Source: Methylotenera_A sp046598525
Lineage (GTDB): Bacteria; Pseudomonadota; Gammaproteobacteria; Burkholderiales; Methylophilaceae
Direction: 5' to 3'
DNA length: 64,000 bases
Assembly: GCA_046598525.1 (NCBI GenBank)
Contig: JBKJIJ010000012.1
Location: 30,343 to 94,342 of the forward strand
Shown piece by piece: positions 26,088 to 35,976 of this stretch. The notes under the pieces were generated by a model. It made no database searches and was not told where the DNA came from. It saw nothing but the letters and a program-made list of their open reading frames with translations. Position numbers and translations under genes: made by a program. Positions within the stretch are counted from its first letter, which is position 1. The number at the start of each line of letters is the position of its first letter.

Positions 26088-27131
26088 ATGTTTGGTTTTA
26101 TAAACAGTTACTTCTCAAACGATTTAGCCATTGATTTAGGCACAGCAAACACCCTAATTTACGCGCGCGGCAGAGGCATTGTACTAAATGAGCCCTCCGT
26201 TGTAGCGATTCGCCAAGAAGGCGGCCCTAACGGCAAAAAAGTATTATTAGCAGTTGGCTCAGACGCCAAAGGCATGCTAGGCCGTGCGCCAGCCAATATT
26301 CAAGCCATTCGCCCAATGAAAGACGGCGTGATTGCCGATTTCACCATTACTGAGCAAATGCTTAAATATTTCATCCGCAAAGTACACGAATCACGTTGGT
26401 TTTCACCTAGCCCACGCATTATTATTTGCGTGCCAGTTGGCTCAACCCAAGTTGAACGCCGCGCCATTAAAGAATCAGCCGAGCGCGCTGGTGCTAAACA
26501 AGTGTTTTTAATTGAAGAGCCAATGGCTGCAGCGATTGGTGCTGATATGCCAGTAGCGGAAGCAACAGGCAGCATGGTGGTGGATATTGGCGGCGGCACA
26601 ACAGAAGTGGGCGTAATTTCACTAGGCGGCATTGTGTACGCTAAAAGTGAGCGCGTGGGCGGCGACAAATTTGACCAAGCGATTATTGATTACATTCGCC
26701 GCAATTACGGCATGCAGATTTCTGAGCCAACGGCTGAAGCGATTAAGAAAAAGATTGGTTCTGCTTTCCCGGGTTCTGAAGTATTAGAAATGGAAGTAAC
26801 AGGCCGCAATTTAGCAGAAGGTTTGCCACGTAAATTTACTATTTCTAGCAACGAAATTTTAGAAGCATTAACAGAGCCACTAAATGCAATTGTTGGTGCG
26901 GTAAAAGGTGCTTTAGAGCAAACACCACCAGAACTAGGTGCTGATATTGCCGAAAAAGGCATGGTATTAACAGGCGGCGGTGCATTGCTGCGTGATATTG
27001 ACAGATTATTGGTTGAAGAAACTGGCTTGCCAGTGATTGTGGCAGAAGACCCGCTCACTTGCGTGGCGCGCGGTTGTGGTCGTGCATTAGAAGAAATGGA
27101 TAAGTTAGGCAACGTATTTGCAAATGAGTAA
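26088..27131 (+). CDS. mreB: Rod-shape determining actin homologue MreB
   Basis: Bacterial actin (347 aa) that polymerises under the inner membrane and guides elongasome movement. Phosphate-1 motif IDLGTANTLIY, connect region EEPMAAAIGADMP, phosphate-2 VVDIGGGTTEVGVISL and adenosine motif VLTGGGALLRDID are all present. The short hydrophobic N-terminus MFGFINSYFSN is the membrane anchor. First gene of the mre operon. Confidence 0.98.
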   Translation: MFGFINSYFSNDLAIDLGTANTLIYARGRGIVLNEPSVVAIRQEGGPNGKKVLLAVGSDAKGMLGRAPANIQAIRPMKDGVIADFTITEQMLKYFIRKVHESRWFSPSPRIIICVPVGSTQVERRAIKESAERAGAKQVFLIEEPMAAAIGADMPVAEATGSMVVDIGGGTTEVGVISLGGIVYAKSERVGGDKFDQAIIDYIRRNYGMQISEPTAEAIKKKIGSAFPGSEVLEMEVTGRNLAEGLPRKFTISSNEILEALTEPLNAIVGAVKGALEQTPPELGADIAEKGMVLTGGGALLRDIDRLLVEETGLPVIVAEDPLTCVARGCGRALEEMDKLGNVFANE

Positions 27132-27184
27132 GCAGTCGGTTTTCCATCCCTTATTAATCAATCAACACGCCCATTAGTGTTGGC

Positions 27185-28264
27185 ATGCTTAAGGGTGTTC
27201 ATCAAAAACTAGAGCCGCAACAAACACCTGCTTTTTTTGTTCGCGGCGCTAGCCCATTTTCTCGCATGGTTTTTTTCTGCGCGCTATCTATCATTATGAT
27301 GGCGACTGACGCACGCTTAAATTATCTTTCGCAAGTACGCCAAGGTTTTATTGCGGCACTGCACCCTTTAGAAATGATCGCCAAAGCGCCCAGCAATTGG
27401 GTGCGCGATGTAAACCGATATTTTTCGGCGCACAATCAATTGGTGCAAGAAAACTATGCGCTTAAGCAACAAGCGTTTGAACACCAAGTTAGGTTGCAAC
27501 GCTTAACCACAATTGAGGCCGAAAATACCCATTTGCGCAGCTTGTTAAATGGCGATATTCCGATTCAGCCCAAAGCGATTTTGGGTGAAATTTCACACAC
27601 TGGGCGCGACCCATTTAGCTTGGTTGTAGTGGTTAATCGCGGCAGTCAGCACAATGTAAAAGCTGGCCAAGCGGTGGCTGATTCTAAAGGCGTGATTGGC
27701 CAAATTACGCGCGTTTTTCCTTTTAGTAGCGAAGTCACTTTGATTACCGATAAAGAGCTATCGATTCCGATTCAAATTGAGCGTAATCAGCTGCGCGCGA
27801 TTGCGTTTGGCGAAGGCAATAACACCTTAGATATTCCTTATTTACCTGCCAATGTGGATATTAAAGTGGGCGATAAATTAGTCACTTCTGGCATTGATGG
27901 CGTTTATCCTGCTGGTTTGGCGGTGGCAGAAGTCACCAAAATTTTACAAAATCCAGAATCGCCCTTTGCTAAAATTATCAGCACACCAGTGGCCGAAGTA
28001 AGTAATCACTTACAGCTATTGATACTAGAATTGCCACAAGCCAAAGAAGCGGCTTTACCTGTTTTAGCGCCAATAGCCGCAGAGGCTAGCGTTGTTACAA
28101 AGCCAGCAGCGGCAAAACTAATACCGAATAGCCAAGCACCTAATACCCCTGCGGCTAATATTCCTACATCCATTATTCCTGCAACTAACATTCCCGCACC
28201 TAAAAAACCAGCGTTTAATAACTCAGCTCCCATGAATAAGGCTAAGCCCAATGCGCCCAACTAG
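27185..28264 (+). CDS. mreC: Rod-shape determining protein MreC
   Basis: Bitopic inner-membrane protein (359 aa) that activates PBP2/RodA in the periplasm. It has a transmembrane helix at about residues 28-46, a coiled coil at about 80-118 (ENYALKQQAFEHQVRL), and the beta-barrel domain from about 130 to 275 (ILGEISHTGRDPFSLVVVVNRG ... DKLVTSGIDGVYPAGLAVAEV). The tail (about 285-359) is low-complexity, rich in Ala, Pro and Asn with recurring IPA/NTPA units, and probably disordered. The gene overlaps mreD by 14 bases. Confidence 0.96.
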   Translation: MLKGVHQKLEPQQTPAFFVRGASPFSRMVFFCALSIIMMATDARLNYLSQVRQGFIAALHPLEMIAKAPSNWVRDVNRYFSAHNQLVQENYALKQQAFEHQVRLQRLTTIEAENTHLRSLLNGDIPIQPKAILGEISHTGRDPFSLVVVVNRGSQHNVKAGQAVADSKGVIGQITRVFPFSSEVTLITDKELSIPIQIERNQLRAIAFGEGNNTLDIPYLPANVDIKVGDKLVTSGIDGVYPAGLAVAEVTKILQNPESPFAKIISTPVAEVSNHLQLLILELPQAKEAALPVLAPIAAEASVVTKPAAAKLIPNSQAPNTPAANIPTSIIPATNIPAPKKPAFNNSAPMNKAKPNAPN

Positions 28265-28724
28265 CTTAGTCGCCGTTATTATTACTTTGTTAATTGCGCT
28301 TATCTGCCAACTGTTTCCGTGGGTTGGGCAAGGGGTGATTTTGCGCCCCGATTTTATGCTGGTGGTGATGTTGTATTGGTTATTGCGCGCGCCCAACCTT
28401 TGCAATGTGGGCACCGCTTGGATCGCCGGCATTTTGGTTGATTTGGCCACTGGCAGCTTGCTTGGTCAACATGCGTTAAGCTTTACCTTAACTGCCTATA
28501 TGGGCCTTAGTTATCAACGCCGATTGGTACTTTTTAACCCATGGCAATTGGCTGGCTATGTGTTTGGCTTGCTGATGTTTGAGCGCTTATTAATGCTATT
28601 TTTAAAACTGTTTGAAGGCAACAGCTTCCCCGGCTGGTCTTACTTTTTACCGGTATTTTCAGGCTTATTACTGTGGCATTTGATGATTATTCTGTTTGGC
28701 GCGCTAACACGCCCTAAGCACTAA
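28251..28724 (+). CDS. mreD: Rod-shape determining membrane protein MreD
   Basis: Integral membrane protein (157 aa, about five helices) of the elongasome. RPDFMLVVMLYWLLRAPN and GTAWIAGILVDLATGSLLGQH are typical of MreD. It overlaps the mreC end and precedes mrdA by 12 bases. Confidence 0.94.
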   Translation: MRPTSLVAVIITLLIALICQLFPWVGQGVILRPDFMLVVMLYWLLRAPNLCNVGTAWIAGILVDLATGSLLGQHALSFTLTAYMGLSYQRRLVLFNPWQLAGYVFGLLMFERLLMLFLKLFEGNSFPGWSYFLPVFSGLLLWHLMIILFGALTRPKH

Positions 28725-28736
28725 TCACTTTTTTGT

Positions 28737-30704
28737 ATGGCTTATAGCAACGAACTTAAAAATCACCAAAATGAGCTGCATCACTTTAGGCTACGCCTAA
28801 CAGTGCTGGGTTTTTTGGTACTAATTGCCTTTAGCATTTTGGCTTCACGCTTTTATTTTTTACAAATTAATCGTTACGATTATTACCAAACTTTAGCCGA
28901 AAATAATCGCATTTCAATTGTGCCAATCGCGCCCAACCGCGGTTTAATTACCGATAGAAACGGTGTAGTTTTAGCGCATAACTTTTTTGTCTACACCTTA
29001 GAAATCACCCCTTCCAAAATTGACGATTTAAACGCGATTATTGCTGAATTATCGCAACTGGTTGAGATTAATAGCGGCGATTTAAAGCGCTTTAAAAAGT
29101 TAAAAGCGCAAAGTCATAGCTTTGAAAGTGTGCCGATTCGCACCCATTTAAACGAAGTGGAAGCCGCAAAATTTGCCGCCAATCGCTACCGCTTTCCTGG
29201 TGTTGAAATCAAATCGCGGTTATTTCGCCATTATCCGCATGGCAAAATGGGCGCGCACATGATTGGCTACATTGGCCGCATTAATGATAAAGACTTGATT
29301 AAATTAGCCGAAAACGATGTGCTATCCAATTACAAAGGATCGGATCACATTGGCAAAAGCGGTATTGAGCAATCGTACGAATCTGAATTGCACGGCACAA
29401 CTGGCTTTCAGCAAGTTGAGATTGATGCCGATGGCAAAGCGGTTAGGGTGCTCTCAAGCACAGCGCCTGTTTCTGGCAATAATTTGGTATTGTCTGCCGA
29501 TATTAAATTGCAAGAAATTGCCGAAACCGCATTTGGCGACCGCCGCGGCGCGCTGGTGGCCATTAAACCCAGCACGGGTGAAGTGCTGGCGTTTGCCAGC
29601 ATGCCAACGTTTGACCCCAATTTATTTGTGGATGGCATTGATACTGAAAATTGGAAATTATTAAACGAGTCACTTGATAAGCCGCTAATTAATCGCCCTT
29701 TGCGCGGCATTTATCCACCCGGCTCTACCTTTAAACCTTTTGCTGCGCTGGCAGGGCTAGAAGCAGGCAAGCGCCAACCGCCGTTTAGCATTAGCGATGC
29801 CGGTTATTTTATGTTGCCCAATAGCAGGCACCGCTATCGCGATTGGAAACCGGGCGGCCATGGCAATGTAGATATGCGGCGCGCGATTACTATTTCGTGC
29901 GATACGTTTTTTTATGGATTAGCCATGGAATTAGGCATTGAAAAATTAACCGATTTTGTACGTTTTTTTGGTTTTGGGCAAAAAAGTGGGATTGATATTG
30001 CCGGTGAAGTGGGCGGATTATTGCCCACGCCGGAATGGAAACAGCGCCGATTTAAACAGCCTTGGTATAAAGGCGAAACCGTGATTGTGGGCATTGGACA
30101 AGGCTATACGCTGGCAACGCCCATGCAATTAGCGCAGGCCACCGCGATATTAGCCAACAAAGGCGTGGCCATGCGCCCGCACTTGGTTTCGGGCATTACC
30201 AATAGCAAAACCGGCGCAAACACTTTAAGCAAAACATTTATTAATAACACTATTCCGCTAAATGATAAAAATTTAGAAATTGTAAAACTAGGCATGATAG
30301 ATGTAACCCTGCCAGGCGGCACCGCCGCCGCTGTGGGCGCTAATGCTGGCTATAGCATTGCCGCTAAAACAGGTACCGCGCAGGTGATTGGCATTAAACA
30401 AAATGAAAAATACAACGAAAAATTAATTAATGAGCGCCATCGCGACCATGCTTTGTTTATTGCGTACGCGCCAGCCGAAAATCCAACCATTGCGGTAGCC
30501 GTCATTGTTGAAAATGGCAGCCATGGCGGCTCTACCGCTGGCCCAATCGCTAGAAAAGTGATGGATTATTATTTGTTGGGCAAGCTGCCAGTGGTTGAAC
30601 CGCCTAAAGATGTAAAAGTGGTGCCTTCTGCCACTGGCGGCGCGGCTGCAAACCCAAACCTGCCGATTGAAAATGCGCCAGAAGAAGAGTTGCATCATGA
30701 TTAA
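28737..30704 (+). CDS. mrdA: Penicillin-binding protein 2
   Basis: Monofunctional class B transpeptidase (655 aa) of cell elongation. It has one N-terminal membrane helix (about 24-44), a pedestal domain with RGLITDRNGVVLAHN, and the transpeptidase motifs PPGSTFKPF (SxxK), ISCDTF (SxN-like) and AAKTGTAQV (KTG). A GYIGRIN segment and SGIEQSYE are typical of PBP2. It forms the elongasome synthase with RodA, encoded 62 bases downstream. Confidence 0.96.
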   Translation: MAYSNELKNHQNELHHFRLRLTVLGFLVLIAFSILASRFYFLQINRYDYYQTLAENNRISIVPIAPNRGLITDRNGVVLAHNFFVYTLEITPSKIDDLNAIIAELSQLVEINSGDLKRFKKLKAQSHSFESVPIRTHLNEVEAAKFAANRYRFPGVEIKSRLFRHYPHGKMGAHMIGYIGRINDKDLIKLAENDVLSNYKGSDHIGKSGIEQSYESELHGTTGFQQVEIDADGKAVRVLSSTAPVSGNNLVLSADIKLQEIAETAFGDRRGALVAIKPSTGEVLAFASMPTFDPNLFVDGIDTENWKLLNESLDKPLINRPLRGIYPPGSTFKPFAALAGLEAGKRQPPFSISDAGYFMLPNSRHRYRDWKPGGHGNVDMRRAITISCDTFFYGLAMELGIEKLTDFVRFFGFGQKSGIDIAGEVGGLLPTPEWKQRRFKQPWYKGETVIVGIGQGYTLATPMQLAQATAILANKGVAMRPHLVSGITNSKTGANTLSKTFINNTIPLNDKNLEIVKLGMIDVTLPGGTAAAVGANAGYSIAAKTGTAQVIGIKQNEKYNEKLINERHRDHALFIAYAPAENPTIAVAVIVENGSHGGSTAGPIARKVMDYYLLGKLPVVEPPKDVKVVPSATGGAAANPNLPIENAPEEELHHD

Positions 30705-30766
30705 CCGTGCATTTACCCATAAGCTGGCGGCAGGCCAAGTAACGACAATGCTAATAAAAGGTTTTT

Positions 30767-31864
30767 ATGTTTAGCAAACTGGTACAACGCTTTTTTAAGC
30801 ATATCGATTCGTTTCTAATTAGCTGTTTATTGTTTACGCTGCTAGTCGGATTATTTGTGCTGTACAGCGCCTCTGGGCAAAGTTTTGGCAGGGTAAGCGC
30901 GCAGCTAATCAATATTGCAGTGGCGCTAACAGCCATGTGGGTTGTGGCTAATATTCAACCGCAATTTTTAGAACGCATTGCGCCGCCTATCTATGTGCTA
31001 GGCGTTTTATTGTTGATTGGCGTTGCCTTATTTGGCGATATTAGCCATGGCGCACGGCGTTGGCTTAATTTAGGCTTTACTAAAATTCAGCCATCCGAAA
31101 TTATGCGCATTGCCGCGCCCATGATGCTGGCATGGTTTTTTGCAAAACGCGAAGCAAGCCCGCGCATTCGGGATTTTTTCTTTGCCGCTTTGTTGCTGGC
31201 GGTTCCTGTTGTGTTAATTATGAAACAGCCCGATTTAGGCACTGCTTTATTAGTCACCGCATCGGGATTTTATATTTTGTTTTTAGCTGGCCTAAGCTGG
31301 AAATTTTTGCTTGGCGGCGTGGTTACCATTGGTGCATTAACGCCTATTTTCTGGTCAATGCTGCATGATTATCAGCGGCGCCGAATTGAAATTTTAATTG
31401 ATCCCACACAAGATCCGCTAGGCGCAGGCTACCATACCATTCAAGCCACCATTGCGCTGGGCTCTGGCGGCGTAACAGGCAAAGGCTGGCTTAACGGCAC
31501 GCAAAGCCAGTTAGATTTTTTACCAGAACGCACCACTGATTTTATTTTTGCCGTTTTTGGTGAGGAATTTGGCATGATTGGCAATATTATTTTGCTGGTT
31601 TTATTTAGCCTGATAATCGTGCGCGGCCTGGTGATTGCAGGCCAAGCGCAGACTACTTTTAGCCGATTATTGGCAGGCAGCATCACCTTAACTTTTTTCA
31701 CTTATGCCTTTGTTAATATAGGAATGGTCAGTGGCATATTGCCGGTAGTGGGTGTACCCTTGCCGTTAATTAGTTATGGCGGCACCTCAATGGTGACGCT
31801 TTTTATAAGCTTTGGTATATTAATGAGCATACAAACCCATAAAAAATTAGTCGCGTCAGGATAA
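30767..31864 (+). CDS. rodA: Peptidoglycan glycosyltransferase RodA
   Basis: SEDS-family polytopic glycosyltransferase (365 aa, about ten helices) that polymerises lipid II with PBP2. GARRWLNLGFTKIQPSEIMRI, KQPDLGTALL, GLGYHTIQ-like QDPLGAGYHTIQATIALGSGG, FLPERTTDFIFAVFGEEFG and VPLPLISYGGTSMV are canonical. It lies between mrdA and rlpA. AAAAGG precedes the ATG at 30767. Confidence 0.96.
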   Translation: MFSKLVQRFFKHIDSFLISCLLFTLLVGLFVLYSASGQSFGRVSAQLINIAVALTAMWVVANIQPQFLERIAPPIYVLGVLLLIGVALFGDISHGARRWLNLGFTKIQPSEIMRIAAPMMLAWFFAKREASPRIRDFFFAALLLAVPVVLIMKQPDLGTALLVTASGFYILFLAGLSWKFLLGGVVTIGALTPIFWSMLHDYQRRRIEILIDPTQDPLGAGYHTIQATIALGSGGVTGKGWLNGTQSQLDFLPERTTDFIFAVFGEEFGMIGNIILLVLFSLIIVRGLVIAGQAQTTFSRLLAGSITLTFFTYAFVNIGMVSGILPVVGVPLPLISYGGTSMVTLFISFGILMSIQTHKKLVASG

Positions 31865-31869
31865 GTATT

Positions 31870-32919
31870 TTGAAAAATAAGTTCGTTTTAATCGTTATAG
31901 GCACGCTTTTGTTGGCAGCTTGTGGCGGCACTCAGCCAGTTAAGCCAACACCAAGCAGCCCGCAAACCAGTAAGCAACCAAGCACAGAACCTACTGCTGA
32001 CGCGCCTACAGCTAGTTCGCCTTCTATCAGCTCACCTCCAGTTAGCCCACCCGCAACTAACACACCTTCAACCACTGCAACAAAACCCGGGGGTTACTAT
32101 TTAGATGACGGCCCAGGTGAAAACCCACCGCAAAATATTGATGGCATTAATAGTGCCATGCCAAAAAATGAGCCTTATTTAAAGCGCGCTAATAGACCTT
32201 ACAAAGCATTAGGCTCAACCTATCGGCCAATGACTTCGTGGCAACCTTACAAAGCGCGCGGCGTGGCATCTTGGTATGGCAAGCGCTTTCACGGCAAAAA
32301 AACCGCCAGTGGCGAAGTGTACGATATGTATAGCATGTCTGCCGCGCACACTACATTACCGCTGCCCAGCTATGTAAAAGTGACCAACCCTGCCAACGGC
32401 CGCTCTGTTATTGTGCGCGTAAACGACAGGGGCCCATTTAAAAGTAACCGACTGATTGATTTATCGTATGCCGCGGCTTATAAATTGCGCTTTATTTCAA
32501 ACGGCAGCACATTGGTAGAGATTGAGGCAATAAATCCCAATAACTCAGCCAGTAACGCGCCAGCTGCAACCGCAACTGCAAAAACAGAACCGTCTAGCAA
32601 TACAATTGTTGCCAGCGTGCCATCTACACCAGCCAGTAGCCTGATTGAAAATCCATCTACTAATCCATCGGCCAACCCATCGGCCGCATTGCAATATTTT
32701 GTACAAGCCGGTGCTTTTAAAAACGAAGCCAATGCGCAAGCGTTAATTAAAAGAATAATGACAATGGAAATTGCGCCAAATGTCGGGATTAACAGCGTGT
32801 ATAATAATGATTTGTATCGCTTAAAACTTGGGCCCTATGATAACAAGCCTGAAGCAGACATTGCCGCCGCTAACATTCGTAGACAGCTCAATTTACCCGC
32901 AATCACTATCAATCAATAA
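31870..32919 (+). CDS. rlpA: Septal ring lytic lipoprotein RlpA
   Basis: Outer-membrane lipoprotein (349 aa). It starts with TTG at 31870 and the signal peptide ends in the lipobox LLLAAC. A Pro/Ser/Thr-rich linker follows (about 22-75). The double-psi beta-barrel domain contains GVASWYGKRFHGKKTASGE, AAHTTLPLPSYVKVTNP and VRVNDRGPF with the catalytic Asp. A second low-complexity linker leads to a C-terminal SPOR domain (about 275-349, YFVQAGAFKNEANAQAL) that binds denuded glycan. One base separates it from dacC. Confidence 0.94.
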   Translation: MKNKFVLIVIGTLLLAACGGTQPVKPTPSSPQTSKQPSTEPTADAPTASSPSISSPPVSPPATNTPSTTATKPGGYYLDDGPGENPPQNIDGINSAMPKNEPYLKRANRPYKALGSTYRPMTSWQPYKARGVASWYGKRFHGKKTASGEVYDMYSMSAAHTTLPLPSYVKVTNPANGRSVIVRVNDRGPFKSNRLIDLSYAAAYKLRFISNGSTLVEIEAINPNNSASNAPAATATAKTEPSSNTIVASVPSTPASSLIENPSTNPSANPSAALQYFVQAGAFKNEANAQALIKRIMTMEIAPNVGINSVYNNDLYRLKLGPYDNKPEADIAAANIRRQLNLPAITINQ

Positions 32920-32920
32920 T

Positions 32921-34078
32921 ATGACCAATCTATTTAAACCTATGCGTATCTCATTTTATTTTTCATGCCTAATTGCGCTGCTATTGGCACCTGCTATCAG
33001 CCTTGCGCAAGTGGCGCCACCGCCATCTTTAGCCGTTAAAGCCTATTTATTGCAAGATTTTAATAGCGGCACGGCCATTGCGCAGTACAAAAAAGATGAG
33101 CGCACCGAACCGGCTTCTTTAACCAAAATCATGACCGCTTACGTGGTATTTGATGCGATTCAGCAAGGTCATTTAAAATTAGACCAAACACTTACCGTGT
33201 CTGAAAAAGCGTGGAAAGTGGAAGGCTCAAAAATGTTTATTGAGCCAAATAAACCAGTTACTGTAGATGAATTATTGCATGGCATGATTATTCAATCGGG
33301 CAACGATGCATCAATCACACTAGCAGAAGGCGTTGCTGGCGCTGAAGAACAATTTGCCGATATGATGAATAAGCAAGCGGCAAAATTGGGCATGAAAAAT
33401 ACGCATTATATGAATGCAACTGGCTTGCCAGATAGCAATCACTACACAACTGCCAGCGATTTAGCCTTGTTAGCCACCGCTTTAATTCGCGATTTTCCAT
33501 TGGAATATCGCCGTTTGTATTCAGTCAAAGAATACACCTATAACAATATTAAACAGCCAAACCGTAACCGTTTATTGTGGCTAGATGCCAACGTAGACGG
33601 CATGAAAACAGGCCATACGGAATCAGCTGGTTATTGCTTAATTTCATCATCTAAACGTGGTGATACACGCTTGGTATCTGTATTATTAGGCGCTGTAAGT
33701 GAGGCAATGCGTGCTTCTGAGAGCCAAAAATTACTTAATTACGGATTCCAGTTTTATGAATCAACCTTGGTTTATAAACAAGGGCAAATTATTAATACCC
33801 TGCGCGCTTACAAAGGCCAAGAAAAAATAGTGGCCGCCACGGTGGCCAAAGACTATTATTTAACCTTACCAAAAGGCGATTACGCAAAAGTAAAAGCCAG
33901 CATGACCAGCCAACAGCCTTTAATTGCACCAATTAAAGCTGGCCAAGTGGTTGGCAAAATCGCCTTTAGCATGAACGGCAAAGTGATTAATACGCAAAAT
34001 TTATTGGCGGCTAAAACGGTTGAACAAGCTGGATTCTTTGGCCGAATCGCCGATAGTATTCGATTAATGTTGATGTAA
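32921..34078 (+). CDS. dacC: D-alanyl-D-alanine carboxypeptidase (PBP5/6 type)
   Basis: Low-molecular-weight PBP (385 aa) that trims pentapeptide stems. The start is set at ATG 32921, just after the rlpA stop; ATG 32942 (MRISFYFSC) is an equally good start for the signal peptide, which is cleaved near ISLA. A longer in-frame extension into rlpA is rejected. Active-site motifs: SLTKIMT (SxxK), SGNDAS (SxN) and MKTGHTESAG (KTG). The C-terminal beta domain and amphipathic anchor helix (IADSIRLML) are present. The dacA/dacC name is interchangeable here. Confidence 0.93.
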   Translation: MTNLFKPMRISFYFSCLIALLLAPAISLAQVAPPPSLAVKAYLLQDFNSGTAIAQYKKDERTEPASLTKIMTAYVVFDAIQQGHLKLDQTLTVSEKAWKVEGSKMFIEPNKPVTVDELLHGMIIQSGNDASITLAEGVAGAEEQFADMMNKQAAKLGMKNTHYMNATGLPDSNHYTTASDLALLATALIRDFPLEYRRLYSVKEYTYNNIKQPNRNRLLWLDANVDGMKTGHTESAGYCLISSSKRGDTRLVSVLLGAVSEAMRASESQKLLNYGFQFYESTLVYKQGQIINTLRAYKGQEKIVAATVAKDYYLTLPKGDYAKVKASMTSQQPLIAPIKAGQVVGKIAFSMNGKVINTQNLLAAKTVEQAGFFGRIADSIRLMLM

Positions 34079-34092
34079 TTTTGGCTAAAAGT

Positions 34093-34371
34093 ATGGCAGA
34101 ACAACCAAGCAATCAAGAAACCTTAATCGAATTTCCCTGTGATTTTCCAATTAAAGTCATGGGCGAAACGCATCAACATTTTACGCAAGAGATGGTGAAA
34201 ACAATTCGCCATTTGCTACCTGAATTTGATGAATCCAGCATTGAAATGCGCGGCAGTTCGGGTGGCAAGTACATCAGCTTAACTTGCTTGGTTTATGTCA
34301 CTTCTAAACCGCAATTAGATGATATTTATCGCGCCTTAACATCGCACCCCATGGTAAAAGTTGTGCTGTAA
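34093..34371 (+). CDS. DUF493 family protein (YbeD-like)
   Basis: Small ACT-like fold protein of about 92 aa: TLIEFPCDFPIKVMGE, then SIEMRGSSGGKYISLTCLVYV and LDDIYRALTSHPMVKVVL. Members lie between dacA and lipB across Proteobacteria, exactly as here. Its role is unclear; a regulatory link to lipoate metabolism is only suggested by synteny. A TTG at 34081 is an alternative start four codons earlier. Confidence 0.88.
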   Translation: MAEQPSNQETLIEFPCDFPIKVMGETHQHFTQEMVKTIRHLLPEFDESSIEMRGSSGGKYISLTCLVYVTSKPQLDDIYRALTSHPMVKVVL

Positions 34372-34373
34372 GC

Positions 34374-35003
34374 ATGCAAGTGCTTGGCCGCGATTTAGGT
34401 CGCACCGATTACCAAACAACATTGGCCGCCATGCAAGCATTTACCGCCAATCGCACGGCCGAAACACCTGATGAATGCTGGCTAACCGAGCATGACAGCG
34501 TGTATACCTTAGGCCTAAATCGCCAAGGTACTCGTTTTCCTGACAATGCAATTTCAGTGGTGCCAGTCGATAGGGGCGGTAAAATTACCTATCATGGCAT
34601 TGGCCAAGTGATTATTTATGTGCTGGTTGATTTAAAACGCCGTCAGCTCAATGTGCGCCAATTGGTGCAAATCATGGAATCCAGCATGATTGAATTATTA
34701 GCCCGTTATAATATCAATGCTGACACCAAAAAAGACGCGCCAGGTGTGTATGTGTGGGTGGATGGCCAACAACAAAAAATCGCATCCCTTGGCTTACGCC
34801 TTAAAAATCAGTGCAGTTATCATGGCCTTAGTTTGAATGTGGATATGGATTTAAGCCCGTTTAGCGCGATTGATCCCTGTGGTTACGCAGGTTTACAAAT
34901 GACGCAAACCAAAGATTTGGGCATTAAACAATCGCCACAACAACTTGGGCAAGCGTTAATGCAACTATTGAAAGAAAAATTAGCACATGACCGATTTAAC
35001 TAA
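34374..35003 (+). CDS. lipB: Octanoyl-[ACP]:protein N-octanoyltransferase
   Basis: Transfers octanoate from acyl carrier protein to lipoyl domains (209 aa). RGGKITYHGIGQVIIYVLVDL, the acyl-binding Lys in KIASLGLRL, and the reactive Cys in IDPCGYAG are visible. It follows the DUF493 gene and overlaps lipA by 17 bases, giving the conserved lipBA pair. Confidence 0.95.
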   Translation: MQVLGRDLGRTDYQTTLAAMQAFTANRTAETPDECWLTEHDSVYTLGLNRQGTRFPDNAISVVPVDRGGKITYHGIGQVIIYVLVDLKRRQLNVRQLVQIMESSMIELLARYNINADTKKDAPGVYVWVDGQQQKIASLGLRLKNQCSYHGLSLNVDMDLSPFSAIDPCGYAGLQMTQTKDLGIKQSPQQLGQALMQLLKEKLAHDRFN

Positions 35004-35976
35004 TATGGCCATAAACGATACGCCTAACAATACTTTGCCCGCCAAAAAAATCGCTGGCGTTAAGCAGATCGATGCTGAAAAAACCGCGCGTATTCCGATT
35101 AAAATCATCCCACAGCCCATGCTACGCAAGCCAGAATGGATTCGCATGAAAGTGCCAGACAGCGCGCGCTTTCAAGAGATTAAGCAGGTATTACGCGACA
35201 ATAATTTGCACACAGTGTGTGAAGAAGCTAGCTGCCCGAATATTGGCGAATGCTTTAGTGGCGGCACCGCTACTTTTATGATTTTGGGCGATATTTGCAC
35301 CCGCCGATGCCCATTTTGCGATGTGGCACATGGCAAGCCGCTTGCGCCAGATGTGAATGAGCCTGAAAACCTAGCCCGCACAATCGCGCAAATGCGCCTT
35401 AAATATGTGGTGATTACCAGTGTGGATCGCGACGATTTAAAAGACGGTGGCGCGCAGCATTTTGTGGATTGTATTCGCGCCGTGCGCGCGGCTTCGCCCA
35501 CTATTAAAATTGAAATTTTAGTGCCCGATTTTAGAGGCCGCTTAGATGTTGCCTTGCATATTTTGCGCAATGCCCCGCCTGATGTGATGAATCATAATCT
35601 GGAAACCGTGCCGCGTTTATATAAGCAAGCGCGGCCGGGCTCAGATTACCAAAATTCACTCAGCTTGCTTAAAGAATTTCACGCCATGTATCCAGATGTG
35701 CCGACCAAATCTGGCTTAATGCTGGGCTTGGGCGAAACAGATGATGAGATAATTGAAGTGATGCAAGACTTGCGCGCGCACAATGTAAGCATGCTCACAC
35801 TAGGCCAATATTTGCAGCCCAGTGTTCACCATTTACCGGTGATGCGCTATGTGGAACCCGCTATTTTTGACAGCCTAAAACAAAAAGCCGACGCCATGGG
35901 CTTTAATAATACCGCCAGCGGCCCCATGGTAAGAAGTAGCTATCACGCAGACGCGCAAGCGCAGCAGGTTATATAG
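34987..35976 (+). CDS. lipA: Lipoyl synthase
   Basis: Radical SAM enzyme (329 aa) that inserts two sulfurs into the octanoyl chain. The auxiliary cluster motif is CEEASCPNIGEC and the SAM cluster motif is CTRRCPFCD. GGTATFMILGDICTRRC, VMNHNLETVPRLY and MLGLGETDDEIIEVM are characteristic, and the RSSY C-terminal Ser needed for catalysis is present. The last codons belong to the first unit of a 26-bp tandem repeat that continues past the stop. Confidence 0.97.
   Translation: MTDLTNMAINDTPNNTLPAKKIAGVKQIDAEKTARIPIKIIPQPMLRKPEWIRMKVPDSARFQEIKQVLRDNNLHTVCEEASCPNIGECFSGGTATFMILGDICTRRCPFCDVAHGKPLAPDVNEPENLARTIAQMRLKYVVITSVDRDDLKDGGAQHFVDCIRAVRAASPTIKIEILVPDFRGRLDVALHILRNAPPDVMNHNLETVPRLYKQARPGSDYQNSLSLLKEFHAMYPDVPTKSGLMLGLGETDDEIIEVMQDLRAHNVSMLTLGQYLQPSVHHLPVMRYVEPAIFDSLKQKADAMGFNNTASGPMVRSSYHADAQAQQVI

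Noticed and set aside
30697..30774. A 25-codon frame from the end of mrdA into the start of rodA
   Set aside because: It is out of frame with rodA, has no recognisable sequence, and is most likely chance; a coupling role could not be supported.
32828..32920. Long N-terminal extension of dacC inside rlpA
   Set aside because: The signal peptide begins after 32921 and the upstream part is the rlpA SPOR domain in another frame.
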